A stretch of 64,000 nt of DNA from Lawsonibacter hominis (GTDB lineage: Bacteria; Bacillota; Clostridia; Oscillospirales; Oscillospiraceae), in contig NZ_JACOPP010000013.1 of the NCBI RefSeq assembly GCF_014287895.1, forward strand, positions 1-64,000. Reading direction: 5' to 3'. The translations under genes were made by a program, and so were the position numbers. Every line of letters starts with the position of its first letter. The stretch's first letter is position 1. Of this stretch, positions 22,600 to 31,342 are shown one piece after another. The notes below the pieces were generated by a model, which did no database searches, was not told the DNA's origin, and saw nothing but the letters and a program-made list of their open reading frames with translations.

Positions 22600-23529
22600 A
22601 TGGCATATAATCATAAGGCCGAACTCTCCAAGCCCGAGCGTTTTGTGGGCGGCCACCGGCTCTGCGCCGGGTGCGGCGCGGGCATCGTCTGCCGGGCCAT
22701 GACCCGTGCGCTGGACGAAGGGGACAAGGCGGTCATCTGCAACGCCACCGGCTGCCTGGAGGTCTCCTCCTTCCTCTACCCCTATACCGCCTGGGAGGAC
22801 TCCTACATCCACTCCGCCTTCGAGAACGCCTCCGCCACCTGCGGCGGCGTGGAGGCGGCTTATCGGGCTCTGAAAAAGAAGGGCAGGATCGACGATACCT
22901 TTAAATTCCTGGCCATCGGCGGGGACGGCGGTACCTATGACATCGGCTTCCAGTCTCTGTCGGGCGCCATGGAGCGCGGCCATGACATGACCTACTTCTG
23001 CTATGACAACGAAGCGTATATGAACACCGGCATCCAGCGCTCCTCCTCCACCCCCCGCTTTGCCAACGCCACCACCAGCCCCACCGGCGCGGAGAGCCTG
23101 GGCAAGCGCCAGAACAAAAAGGACCTGACCGGAATCCTGGCGGCCCACCGGATCCCCTACGTGGCGCAGACCACTTTCCTGGGCAACTTTAAGGATTTCC
23201 ACGAGAAGGCCCATCGGGCCATCTATACCCCCGGCCCCGTCTTTGTCAACGTCCTGGCCCCCTGTCCCCGGGGCTGGCAGTATTCCCCCGAGCTGCTGCC
23301 CGAGATCTGCAAACTGGCGGTAGAGACCTGCGTCTGGCCCTTGTACGAGGTCGTGGAGGGCAAATGGATGCTCAGCTATGAGCCCAAAAAGAAACTTCCC
23401 GTCACCGAATTCATGAAGCTCCAGGGCCGCTTCAGGCACTGCTTCCGCCCCGGCAACGAGTGGACGCTGGAGGCCGCCCAGCAATCTGTGGACGAGCAGT
23501 GGGAGACCCTTCTGGCCCGCTGCGTGTAA
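22600..23529 (+). CDS. porB: 2-oxoacid:ferredoxin oxidoreductase, beta (TPP-binding) subunit
   Basis: The 309-residue subunit binds thiamine pyrophosphate and one [4Fe-4S] cluster. Seen are C-A-G-C-G near 25, N-A-T-G-C near 48, the TPP motif G-D-G-G-T-Y-D-I-G near 107-115 with D-N-E-A-Y-M-N-T-G following near 136, and a later Cys (C-P-R-G-W near 220) that completes the cluster ligands. The start follows the alpha stop by one base. The operon appears to end here: no strong terminator is seen, and the phosphatase gene begins 85 bp on. Confidence 0.93.
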   Translation: MAYNHKAELSKPERFVGGHRLCAGCGAGIVCRAMTRALDEGDKAVICNATGCLEVSSFLYPYTAWEDSYIHSAFENASATCGGVEAAYRALKKKGRIDDTFKFLAIGGDGGTYDIGFQSLSGAMERGHDMTYFCYDNEAYMNTGIQRSSSTPRFANATTSPTGAESLGKRQNKKDLTGILAAHRIPYVAQTTFLGNFKDFHEKAHRAIYTPGPVFVNVLAPCPRGWQYSPELLPEICKLAVETCVWPLYEVVEGKWMLSYEPKKKLPVTEFMKLQGRFRHCFRPGNEWTLEAAQQSVDEQWETLLARCV

Positions 23530-23614
23530 CTTTTCCCAAACGGCAAGTCCGGCCCCGCGGAGGGGGCTTCCGGTCGTTTCGCTTCCCTTCACGTCGTAAT
23601 CGGAGGATTTTATC

Positions 23615-24070
23615 ATGCACCGTCTTCTTTTCGTCTGCCACGGCAACATTTGCAGAAGCCCCATGGCTGAGTTTGTGATGAAGGACTTGGTGCGCAAAGC
23701 GGGCCTGGACCATTCGTTCGCAATTTCCTCAGCCGCCACCAGCGCCGAAGAGACCGGCCGCCCCGTCTATCCCCCCGCCCGCCGCATGCTCCTCTCCCAT
23801 GGGCTCGATCCCTCCGGCAAGCGTGCAGTCCAGCTCCAGCCGGGGGATTACGTCCGCTGGGACCGGTTCATCGGCATGGATGAGGCCAACCGCCGCAGCA
23901 TGACGCGGCTTTTCGGAGGCGACCCGGAGCACAAGGTACATCTGCTGCTGGATTACGCTCCCCGGCCCGGGTCGGTAGCCGATCCCTGGTATACCGGCGA
24001 CTTTGAAACGGCCTGGCGGGATATATCCGCAGGGTGTGCCGGACTCTTTACGGCCCTGACCGGCCTTTGA
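23615..24070 (+). CDS. Low-molecular-weight protein tyrosine phosphatase
   Basis: The 151-residue protein has the LMW-PTP P-loop C-H-G-N-I-C-R-S at residues 8-15 (nucleophile Cys8, Arg14) near the N-terminus. The acid/base pair region D-P-W-Y lies near residue 123, as the fold demands. Such phosphatases dephosphorylate tyrosine kinases of capsule synthesis or protein-arginine phosphate; no kinase neighbour indicates which. The start has a good GGAGG. Confidence 0.92.
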   Translation: MHRLLFVCHGNICRSPMAEFVMKDLVRKAGLDHSFAISSAATSAEETGRPVYPPARRMLLSHGLDPSGKRAVQLQPGDYVRWDRFIGMDEANRRSMTRLFGGDPEHKVHLLLDYAPRPGSVADPWYTGDFETAWRDISAGCAGLFTALTGL

Positions 24071-24159
24071 CGTACAATTTCTGGCTGGCTCTGGACAATC
24101 GCTCAACAATCTGGTAAGATGCAAGATATAAAATCTTTATCATAAGGAGCGTATCCAGC

Positions 24160-25380
24160 ATGAAACAAGCAAGCACCTCCATCCGCTGGCTCTATCTTGT
24201 GGTGGGCGTCATCGCCCTGCTGTTCGCCGGTATTCTCTACGCCTGGTCCATCCTGAAAGCCCCCCTGGCCGCCGAATTCGGCTGGTCGGCGGCCGATCTG
24301 GCCCTGAATTTCACCTTAACCATGTGCTTTTTCTGTCTGGGCGGCATGGCAGGCGGACTGCTGGCCAAGCGGCTGGGTACCCGGCTCACCCTGATCCTGG
24401 CGGCCCTGCTCGCCTGCGCGGGCTTTCTGCTCACCGCCCGGCTCTCCGGGCAGAGCGTCGCCATGCTCTACGTGAGCTACGGCATCCTCAGCGGCGCGGG
24501 CATCGGCATCGCTTATAACGTCATCATCTCCACCACCAGCGCGTGGTTTCCCGACAAGAAAGGCACCTGCTCCGGCGCGCTGATGATGGGCTTCGGCGCT
24601 TCCGCCTTGGTGCTGGGCAATCTTGCGGGCGCGCTCATCGATCACCCGTCTGTGGGCTGGCGTGCCGCGTTCTCCTTCCTGGGCGGCGCTTTGGGCCTGG
24701 TGCTGCTGATCGCCGCTTTTCTCCTCCGCCTTCCCGCTCCGGATACCGCGCTGCCTCAGCCCCAGGTCAAAGCCGCCCGAAAGGACGAGGCGTTCGAGGC
24801 CCACGATTATACGCCCGGTGAGATGATCCGCCGCTTTCCCTTTTGGCGTGCGTTCCTCTGCATCGTCTTCCTGGCTGCGGTCGGCAACACCGTCATCTCG
24901 TTTGCCAAGGACCTCTCCCTCTCCGTCGGGGCCAACGCCGCCCTGGCCACCACTCTGGTCGGCGTGCTTTCGGTGTGCAATGGCCTGGGGCGCATCCTCA
25001 CCGGCGCGCTCTTCGACCTGCTGGGCCGCCGCAGAACCATGCTGCTGGCCAATGTGACCGCCATCCTGGCCGCCGCGGTCACGCTGCTCTCGGTGCTCGC
25101 CGCTTCGGTGCCTCTGTGCGTCATCGGCCTGTGCGTCACCGGTCTGTCCTACGGCGCCTGTCCCACCATCTCCTCCGCGTTCACGTCCGCCTTTTATGGT
25201 ACGAAGCATTTTCCCGTCAATTTTTCGATTATGAACTTCAATCTGATGGGCGCTTCCTTTATGGCCACCGCCGCCAGCGTCCTGCTGGGCAGCACCGGCG
25301 GCTATGTGGCCCCCTTCCTCCTGCTTCTGGTGCTGGCCCTGGCGGCGCTGTTGCTGAACCTGAGCGTCCGCCGTCCCTGA
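24160..25380 (+). CDS. MFS transporter, oxalate/formate antiporter-like (OFA) family
   Basis: The 406-residue protein has 12 predicted membrane helices. It begins with the OFA-type segment G-V-I-A-L-L-F-A-G-I-L-Y-A-W-S-I-L (about 16-32). The helix 2-3 loop G-G-M-A-G-G-L-L-A-K-R-L-G-T-R and the counterpart L-L-G-R-R-R-T-M-L near 290 are MFS motif A repeats. OFA carriers exchange small monocarboxylates such as oxalate, formate or lactate; substrate unknown. A monocistronic gene, followed by the convergent terminator at 25423. Confidence 0.88.
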   Translation: MKQASTSIRWLYLVVGVIALLFAGILYAWSILKAPLAAEFGWSAADLALNFTLTMCFFCLGGMAGGLLAKRLGTRLTLILAALLACAGFLLTARLSGQSVAMLYVSYGILSGAGIGIAYNVIISTTSAWFPDKKGTCSGALMMGFGASALVLGNLAGALIDHPSVGWRAAFSFLGGALGLVLLIAAFLLRLPAPDTALPQPQVKAARKDEAFEAHDYTPGEMIRRFPFWRAFLCIVFLAAVGNTVISFAKDLSLSVGANAALATTLVGVLSVCNGLGRILTGALFDLLGRRRTMLLANVTAILAAAVTLLSVLAASVPLCVIGLCVTGLSYGACPTISSAFTSAFYGTKHFPVNFSIMNFNLMGASFMATAASVLLGSTGGYVAPFLLLLVLALAALLLNLSVRRP

Positions 25381-25422
25381 TGCAAATCAAAACGTGCCCG
25401 GCTCTCCTTTTTACCCGCAGAA

Positions 25423-25455
25423 CAGCGCCCTCCGGCCTTGAGCCGGAGGGCGCTG
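25423..25455. terminator. Bidirectional terminator between MFS and ATPase genes
   Basis: A 14-bp perfect stem (25423-25436 with 25442-25455) and 5-nt loop lies between the two convergent genes. T-runs are weak on both sides. Confidence 0.65.
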
Positions 25456-25462
25456 TCGCGTC

Positions 25463-27904
25463 TTAATTTCGTTTTCCGCCCCGGTTTTTTACTGCGTTGA
25501 CGAGGGCGTCTCCGTTCTGGAAGAAGCCCAGCATAAAGCGCAGCACCGAATAGGATAGGCCCAGAAAAACCAGCAGGATCAGCAGGGTCTGTATATTCAG
25601 CGGGGACAACCCAAAGCTGCTGCCAAACCCCAGTACCGCCACGGCGGAAGAGCCCGCCATGGCGCCCCATACCACCCGGCGCTTCCAGTCGAAGGGCTTG
25701 CACACCTGGTAGAGCACCAGAAGGCCGATAAACAGCAGCAGGATGGCCGCCATGGTAGACAGCTCTTCGGTGGTGAACGCGAATGCCCAGTAGAAAAGCT
25801 CCAGGCCCAGGATCACCAGCAGGTCGGTGAGCCCGCCGGGCAGCGCCGCCCGAAACACATTTCCCAAGAACCGTCCCTTCACCAGGCTGTGGTTGGGCTC
25901 CAGCGCCAGGAAGAAGGAGGGCACGCCGATGGTCAGGGCGCTCATAAGGGAGAGCTGAAGCGGGGTGACCGGATAGGGGAAGGAGGCAAACAGGGAGATG
26001 ATGGACAGGCAGAACGAGAAAATATTCTTCACCAGGAACAGGGCGGCCGCCCGCTGGATATTGTTGATGACCCGCCGCCCCTCGGCCACGACCTTCGGCA
26101 TGGCTGAGAAGTCGGAGTTGAGCAGCACCAGCTGGGCCGCGTGACAGGCGGCCTCCGCGCCGGAGGCCAGGGCGATGCCGCAGTCGGCATCCTTGAGGGC
26201 CAGCACGTCGTTGACGCCGTCGCCGGTCATGGCCACGGTGTGGCCTGCCTTCTGGAGGGCGCGTACCAGCTTGCGCTTCTGCCCCGGGGTCACCCGGCCG
26301 AAGACGGTGTACTTCACCGCCGCCCGCTCCAGGTCGCCGTCGCTTTTCAGGGCAGCCGCGTCCACGTAGTGCTCCGCTCCCGGGATCCCCGCCTGACGGG
26401 CCACCTCGGAGACCGTGATCGGGTTATCCCCCGAGATGACCTTCACATGGACGCCCTGTTCGGCAAAATACTGAAACGTCTTGGGCGCGGCGGCGCGCAC
26501 CCGGTTGGACAGCAGCACCAGGGCCATAGGGCTCACCCGCTGGGGAGACAGGCCCCGCTGCTCGGGCACGCCATCGTATTCCGCCACCAGCAGCACCCGG
26601 TAGCCCTTGGCGGACCAGGGCTCCACCTGCTCCTTCACCTCAGCGTAGCGCGCGCCCAGCACGAACTCCGGCGCGCCCACCAGGTAGGCGCCGTGTCCCG
26701 GGAAGACCGCCCCGCTCCACTTGGTGGCGGAGGTAAAGGGAATTGTATGGGAGGCATGCCATACGGACACGCCGTGAAACTTGTTCCGCATGGCTTTGGC
26801 GGTGTCGTTGTCCGCATCCACCGCCCGATAGAAGGCATTGAGCACCTCAGTGACCGCCTCGCCGGACCAGCGCTCCTCGTTCAGCAGCACCGTCTCCCCC
26901 ACCTCCATATGGGGTTCGGTGATGGTACCGGTCTTATCCACGCACAGAACGTCCACCCGGGCCAGCGTCTCGATGCAGCTCATATCCTGGGCGAGCACCT
27001 TACCCCGGGCCAGACGTACGACGCTCACCGCCAGGGCCACGCTGGTCAGCAGGTACAACCCCTCCGGGATCATGCCGATGAGGGCGGCCACCGTGGACAC
27101 CACGGCCTGCTTCGCCCCCAGCTCCAGGAAATAATACTCCTTGATGAACAGGGCCACCCCCAGTGGGACCAGCACGATGCCGATGAAGCGGATGAGCTTG
27201 TCCAGAGAGGCCATCATCTCGCTTTTGCCGGCGGTAACATTCTTTTTGGCCTCCAGGGTGAGCCGTGCCGCATACGAGTCCGCCCCCACCTGGTCCAGCC
27301 GCGCCCGGCATTTCCCCGAGACGATGAAAGAGCCGGACAGCAGCCCCTCCCCGGGCTTTTTGGTAATGGCGTCGGCCTCGCCGGTGATCAGGGCCTCGTT
27401 CACCTGCACCTGTCCGGCCAGGACGGTGGCGTCGGCGGGGATCTGGTCCCCGGCGGAAAACTCCGCCACGTCGTCCCGCACCAGCTGGGCGGCGGGGATG
27501 GACAGCAGGTTCCCCTCCCGCACCACCTTGGCCCGGGGCGCGGAGAGCAGGTTGAGCTTGTCGATGGTCTGCTTGCTGCGCAGCTGCTGGATGATGCCGA
27601 TGCCGGTATTGGCCGCGGCGATCAGCAGAAACAGCATATCGTCAAAGGAGCCCACCGCGATCAGCAGGGCCGCCAGAACGATGAAGATGAAGTTAAAGAA
27701 GGTGCACACATTCTCCCGGACGATCTGCCCCACGCTCTTGGTGGGGGATTCCACCGCGGTATTGGCCCAGCCCGCCCGGTGGCGCAGCTGCACCTGCTCC
27801 ATGGTCAGGCCCTGGGTGGGGTCCGGTGTGACCCGTGGCACCTCCTGCCGGGGCCGTGGCTGTTCGGGCACAGTGGGCTTGCGCTCGTTTTTTTTCATGC
27901 TCAT
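25463..27904 (-). CDS. P-type cation ATPase, CtpE-like
   Basis: The 813-residue pump has all P-type ATPase parts: T-G-E-A actuator motif near 174-177, P-E-G-L in M4 at 280-283, phosphorylation motif D-K-T-G-T with Asp323, and M-T-G-D-G-V-N-D near 575. About 8-10 membrane helices are predicted. The P-E-G-L-Y-L-L-T-S-V-A segment and the length resemble the CtpE group, linked to Ca2+ uptake in mycobacteria; the ion here is unproven. The N-terminus (1-40) is charged and Pro-rich. Starts 27904 and 27898 are both possible; GAGGAAG favours 27904. Confidence 0.87.
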   Translation of the reverse strand: MSMKKNERKPTVPEQPRPRQEVPRVTPDPTQGLTMEQVQLRHRAGWANTAVESPTKSVGQIVRENVCTFFNFIFIVLAALLIAVGSFDDMLFLLIAAANTGIGIIQQLRSKQTIDKLNLLSAPRAKVVREGNLLSIPAAQLVRDDVAEFSAGDQIPADATVLAGQVQVNEALITGEADAITKKPGEGLLSGSFIVSGKCRARLDQVGADSYAARLTLEAKKNVTAGKSEMMASLDKLIRFIGIVLVPLGVALFIKEYYFLELGAKQAVVSTVAALIGMIPEGLYLLTSVALAVSVVRLARGKVLAQDMSCIETLARVDVLCVDKTGTITEPHMEVGETVLLNEERWSGEAVTEVLNAFYRAVDADNDTAKAMRNKFHGVSVWHASHTIPFTSATKWSGAVFPGHGAYLVGAPEFVLGARYAEVKEQVEPWSAKGYRVLLVAEYDGVPEQRGLSPQRVSPMALVLLSNRVRAAAPKTFQYFAEQGVHVKVISGDNPITVSEVARQAGIPGAEHYVDAAALKSDGDLERAAVKYTVFGRVTPGQKRKLVRALQKAGHTVAMTGDGVNDVLALKDADCGIALASGAEAACHAAQLVLLNSDFSAMPKVVAEGRRVINNIQRAAALFLVKNIFSFCLSIISLFASFPYPVTPLQLSLMSALTIGVPSFFLALEPNHSLVKGRFLGNVFRAALPGGLTDLLVILGLELFYWAFAFTTEELSTMAAILLLFIGLLVLYQVCKPFDWKRRVVWGAMAGSSAVAVLGFGSSFGLSPLNIQTLLILLVFLGLSYSVLRFMLGFFQNGDALVNAVKNRGGKRN

Positions 27905-28123
27905 GCCTCTTGCTTCCTCAGATTTCCGTACGCCCCCATTCGCATGCGTTCGGAGCAATGCCGGTTGATTCAGCAGACATTATTATACTGTCCCGCCCCG
28001 CCCCGGACAAGGCTCTTTCGGGAAATTTAACGCTTTCGACATAATTTCTTTGTATTGGAACTGCTTAAAACGAGTCTACCCGCCCCCCGCGGCTACTATA
28101 CTGTGGATAAGGAGGCGGTGCCG

Positions 28124-28414
28124 ATGGAATTGGGACAGGACAAACAGCAGACCATCACCCGGCTGGCGATCTGCGTGGTCATTGCGGTCATGCTTTACGC
28201 GGCGCTGGACAAATTGGGCGGCGGCATTCCAAAGCTGGCCCCCTACAAGCCCTGGCTGGAGCAGAACAAGGTGCAGGCCATCGCTATCGCTGCGGCGGTG
28301 CTGTTCGGCGCCTCTCTGGCGGCGTTCCCCCTGGAGGAGCCTGCTGCCCCGCCCCCCGCAGCCAGCGAGGCGGACCCCTGCGCAGGGTTTGAAAGGGCCT
28401 GTGATTTGCCGTAA
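28124..28414 (+). CDS. Small two-helix membrane protein (unrecognised)
   Basis: The 96-residue protein has two hydrophobic segments (about 13-26 and 47-62) joined by a basic/aromatic loop, and an Ala/Pro-rich tail. The start at 28124 has a strong AAGGAGG. The last six codons and stop lie inside a 16-bp perfect hairpin, so the C-terminus may have been reshaped by that hairpin. No family is recognised; hypothetical membrane protein. Confidence 0.65.
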   Translation: MELGQDKQQTITRLAICVVIAVMLYAALDKLGGGIPKLAPYKPWLEQNKVQAIAIAAAVLFGASLAAFPLEEPAAPPPAASEADPCAGFERACDLP

Positions 28415-28430
28415 GGCAAATCACAGGCCC
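28395..28430 (+). terminator. 16-bp perfect hairpin with stop codon in its loop
   Basis: 28395-28410 and 28415-28430 are exact complements (arm GGGCCTGTGATTTGCC) with loop GTAA; the TAA of the membrane-protein gene is in the loop. No T-run follows on the plus strand. Confidence 0.6.
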
Positions 28431-28566
28431 TCAGCATGCCGCCCGTCTGACCTTATAAAAAAACTTGAATTTGGATATTTCAATCATGCCATATTTGCCG
28501 TATGATGGCAATGCCAAATAGAACCGGCCGGTTCTGGCGATCTGCATGGAAAGGGGTCCAACTTTT

Positions 28567-29136
28567 ATGGAAAAGACAGCGGAACACCATACGGCCGCGG
28601 CGGCACGTCAGACCCGGATGCTGGTGATGACGGCGCTGTTCGCGGCGCTGGGCTATGTGGCCACCCGGGTACTTCAGGTTCCTTCTCCCTCCGGGGGCTA
28701 TCTGAATCTGGGCGACGCAGTCGTGCTGTTGGGCGCTTATCTGCTGGGGCCGGTGTACGGCGCCGCCGCCGGGGGGCTGGGGCCCGCTCTGGCGGACCTT
28801 TTGTCCGGCTATGCCGCCTGGGTTCCGGGGACCTTGTGTATCAAGGCCCTGATGGGGCTGACGGCCGCCCTGCTGTACCGGGGTCTTGGGAAACGCTCCT
28901 GGGCGCTGCCGGTGTGCGGTCTGGCTGCGGAGGCCATCATGGTGGCGGGCTATTGGCTGTACGACGCGCTTTTAGCCTCGCTGGGCGGACAGGCCTTTGC
29001 CGTGAGCCTGATCGGTTCGGCTGCCGGCATTCCCAGCAACCTTGTGCAGGCGGCGTTCGGCGCGGTGGTATCCACCCTGCTGGCCATGGTGCTGCGGAGG
29101 AGCGGCTATGTGTGCAAGGAATTCCCCCATCTTTAG
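28567..29136 (+). CDS. ECF transporter S component
   Basis: The 189-residue protein has about six hydrophobic helices and matches energy-coupling-factor substrate-capture proteins. The N-terminus is M-T-A-L-F-A-A-L-G-Y (about 20-30), then G-G-Y-L-N-L-G-D-A-V-V-L-L near 42 and G-P-A-L-A-D-L-L-S-G-Y near 72. S components bind a vitamin or similar small molecule and plug into a shared EcfAAT module that is not in this window. The substrate cannot be told; no known riboswitch was recognised upstream. Start 28567 follows AAAGGGG; ATG 28546 is an alternative. Confidence 0.82.
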   Translation: MEKTAEHHTAAAARQTRMLVMTALFAALGYVATRVLQVPSPSGGYLNLGDAVVLLGAYLLGPVYGAAAGGLGPALADLLSGYAAWVPGTLCIKALMGLTAALLYRGLGKRSWALPVCGLAAEAIMVAGYWLYDALLASLGGQAFAVSLIGSAAGIPSNLVQAAFGAVVSTLLAMVLRRSGYVCKEFPHL

Positions 29137-29168
29137 CTCCTGCGCGCCGGCGGATCGGGACAGGGAGC

Positions 29169-29205
29169 GGCGCCCCCGGCCGGAAAACATCCGGCCGGGG
29201 GCGCC
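29169..29205. terminator. Bidirectional terminator between ECF and glucokinase genes
   Basis: A 15-bp perfect stem (29169-29183 with 29191-29205) with a 7-nt loop sits between convergent genes. On the plus strand it is followed by GCGGCTTTTC. Confidence 0.75.
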
Positions 29206-29213
29206 GCGGCTTT

Positions 29214-30158
29214 TCAGCGGAATTTGGGCAGCAGCGCCGCGCCGATCAACCCCGCGTCGTTGCCCAGCTGGGCCCGTACCAGCCGGGTGCGGTGGACTTG
29301 GTTGCGGGCGTAATCCTCCCGGTTGAGGATGTACCGTACCGGGGCCATCAGGGTCTCCCCCTGGGCGGAGGGTCCTCCGCCGATGCAGAATACCTCCGGC
29401 TGAAAGATATTGACCAGGCTGGCCACGCCGCAGCCCAGGTAGCTGACATACTCGTCGATGACCTGCCCGGCGGCGGCGTCCCCCAGGGCGGCGGCGTCAA
29501 AGGGCGTGCGGCCGTTGACCCCTTCGCTCCCCCCCGCCAGCTCCCACAGCTTGGAATCCCGGTGCGCCTGCATCGCCTCCCGGGTGCGCTTGATCAGGGC
29601 GGTGGCGGAGCAATAGGCTTCCAAACATCCGCGCCGCCCGCAGGTGCAGGGACGTCCGTTGTACTCAATGACGAAGTGCCCCACCTCCAGCCCGGCGTAG
29701 TTGAAGCCGGTGTAGAGCTTCCCATCCAGCACCGCGCCGCCGCCCACGCCGGTCCCCAGCGTAATGGCCACCATGGACGAGCTGCCCTTGCCCGCCCCGG
29801 CGGCATATTCCCCCAGGGCGGCGGCATTTGCGTCGTTTTCCAGGTGAATCTCTTTGTTCAGCCGCGCTTCCAGCAGCGCCGCCAGAGGCACGTCCCGGAA
29901 ATCCAGATTGGACCAGTATTTCACTACCCCCTCAGCGGGCTGGATGGTGCCGGGAGAGCCCACGCCCACCGTGGCGATCTCCTCCCAGCCGACCCCCGCG
30001 TCCACCGCCGCCGCGTGGGCCGCGGCGGCCATGGCGTCGGCCACCGGCTCCACCCCTCGGGGCGTGGGCAGGCTGGCACGGCCCAGGATCGTCCCCGCGT
30101 CATCCACCACGGCGGCGGCCACATTGGTGCCGCCCAGATCAATACCCAGATAGTTCAT
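29214..30158 (-). CDS. glcK: ROK-family glucokinase
   Basis: The 314-residue enzyme phosphorylates glucose at C6 with ATP. It has the ATP loop L-G-I-D-L-G-G-T-N at 4-12, the ROK sugar-binding region E-N-D-A-N-A-A-A-L-G-E near 102-112 with L-G-T-G-V-G-G-G following near 130, and the zinc motif C-T-C-G-R-R-G-C-L-E near 172-181. His158 just upstream is the fourth zinc ligand candidate. Length is exact for glucokinases of this type. The start 30158 has GGAGG; the gene stands alone. Confidence 0.93.
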   Translation of the reverse strand: MNYLGIDLGGTNVAAAVVDDAGTILGRASLPTPRGVEPVADAMAAAAHAAAVDAGVGWEEIATVGVGSPGTIQPAEGVVKYWSNLDFRDVPLAALLEARLNKEIHLENDANAAALGEYAAGAGKGSSSMVAITLGTGVGGGAVLDGKLYTGFNYAGLEVGHFVIEYNGRPCTCGRRGCLEAYCSATALIKRTREAMQAHRDSKLWELAGGSEGVNGRTPFDAAALGDAAAGQVIDEYVSYLGCGVASLVNIFQPEVFCIGGGPSAQGETLMAPVRYILNREDYARNQVHRTRLVRAQLGNDAGLIGAALLPKFR

Positions 30159-30252
30159 ACGCCCGACCTCCTTCTTTTTCTGTCCCTCAGCATTATAAAA
30201 CAAAGCGCCGGCCCTCACAAGAGGGCCGGCATTTTTTCCTAAGATCCCCGCT

Positions 30253-31341
30253 CTACCAGCTGGTCACCGTGCCCCGAACCCTCTTGGGCTTTTTGGGGGT
30301 GACGATGACCGGCTGTGCCGCCTGCGCCGGACGGCTGGTGCGAAAGTGGACCCAGAGGGTCACCCCCGCGCTGATGAGCAGGAAGGAATAGAAACTGATC
30401 CCCCGGGAGAGCAGCACCGCGGGGGTGACCAGCGCAGAGCCGAAGAACAGGGTCATGGCCTTTACAAAGCCTCCCTCAGAGGCGCCCACCGCACCCGGAA
30501 GCGGCAGAGAGGAGACCGCCAGCGTCACCAGCGCCTGGGTGCAGATGATATCTGCGGCGCTGTAGCCGGACAGTCCAAAGGCGCGATACACCACAAAAGG
30601 CACCGAAAACAGCGCGGTAAGCTGCACCGCGGTCACACCGGCCAGGATGGGGATCAGGCCGGGATTGGCCTTAACGCAGTCGGCGCCCCGGCGGTACTCC
30701 TGCATCTGATGCTCCAGCTTTTCCTCCGCAGCGGGACGATTCCGGACCAGGTGCAGGCGCTCCAGCAGGTTCAGCACCCAACCGGTGAGCGCTCTTGCCG
30801 CGCCCGGCAGGAACATGAGGCACAGCATCCCCCCCGTGAGCGCCAGGTTGACCGCCCCGCCGAACAGGAGCAGCAGCGCCAGCCCTCCGCCCAGATTGGC
30901 CAGCAGATCGAAGCGGAAGAGCACCACGCCCAGAGCGTAGAGAAGCACCACCACCTGATAGCATACGGCGATGAGCATCATATTCAGCGTCCCGTGGGCG
31001 GCGGGGATCCCGTCCCTGGACATATAGTAGATCTGGGCGGGCTGCCCGCCGGTGGAGGAAGGGGTGATGGAGCTGAAATAGAATCCGGTGAAGGAGTAGC
31101 CCAGACACCGGCGGTAAGGAGCGCGATGGCCCAGCCGGCTCAGGATCAGCCGGGAACAAAGGGCCTCGCAGCCTATAAAGAGCAGCATCAAGCCAAGACC
31201 GGCCAGCACATAAAGCGGCTTCACCTGTCCCAGCACCGCCGCCAGCCGCGCGACAGGCTGTTCCCGCAGCAGGAGGAAACCGGTCGCGCCCATGAGCGCC
31301 AGCAGCAGGGCGGCGCCCAGCCAGGTTCTTTTCCGATTCAT
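30253..31341 (-). CDS. Flippase-like integral membrane protein (LPG synthase TM/UPF0104 family)
   Basis: The 362-residue protein has about eight membrane helices and the family motifs F-S-S-I-T-P-S-S-T-G-G-Q-P near residue 90-101 and P-L-P-G-A-V-G-A-S-E-G-G near 278-289. It is related to the membrane part of lysyl-phosphatidylglycerol synthase (MprF) but lacks the synthase domain. Such proteins are thought to move lipids across the membrane. It lies one base after the MGDG-synthase-like gene, so it may flip the glycolipid that enzyme makes (inference). Confidence 0.88.
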   Translation of the reverse strand: MNRKRTWLGAALLLALMGATGFLLLREQPVARLAAVLGQVKPLYVLAGLGLMLLFIGCEALCSRLILSRLGHRAPYRRCLGYSFTGFYFSSITPSSTGGQPAQIYYMSRDGIPAAHGTLNMMLIAVCYQVVVLLYALGVVLFRFDLLANLGGGLALLLLFGGAVNLALTGGMLCLMFLPGAARALTGWVLNLLERLHLVRNRPAAEEKLEHQMQEYRRGADCVKANPGLIPILAGVTAVQLTALFSVPFVVYRAFGLSGYSAADIICTQALVTLAVSSLPLPGAVGASEGGFVKAMTLFFGSALVTPAVLLSRGISFYSFLLISAGVTLWVHFRTSRPAQAAQPVIVTPKKPKRVRGTVTSW

Positions 31342-31342
31342 A

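Noticed and set aside
25463..27904. Classifying the P-type ATPase as a heavy-metal (CopA/ZntA) pump
   Set aside because: It has P-E-G-L in the fourth helix rather than C-P-C/C-P-H and lacks N-terminal metal-binding C-x2-C domains.
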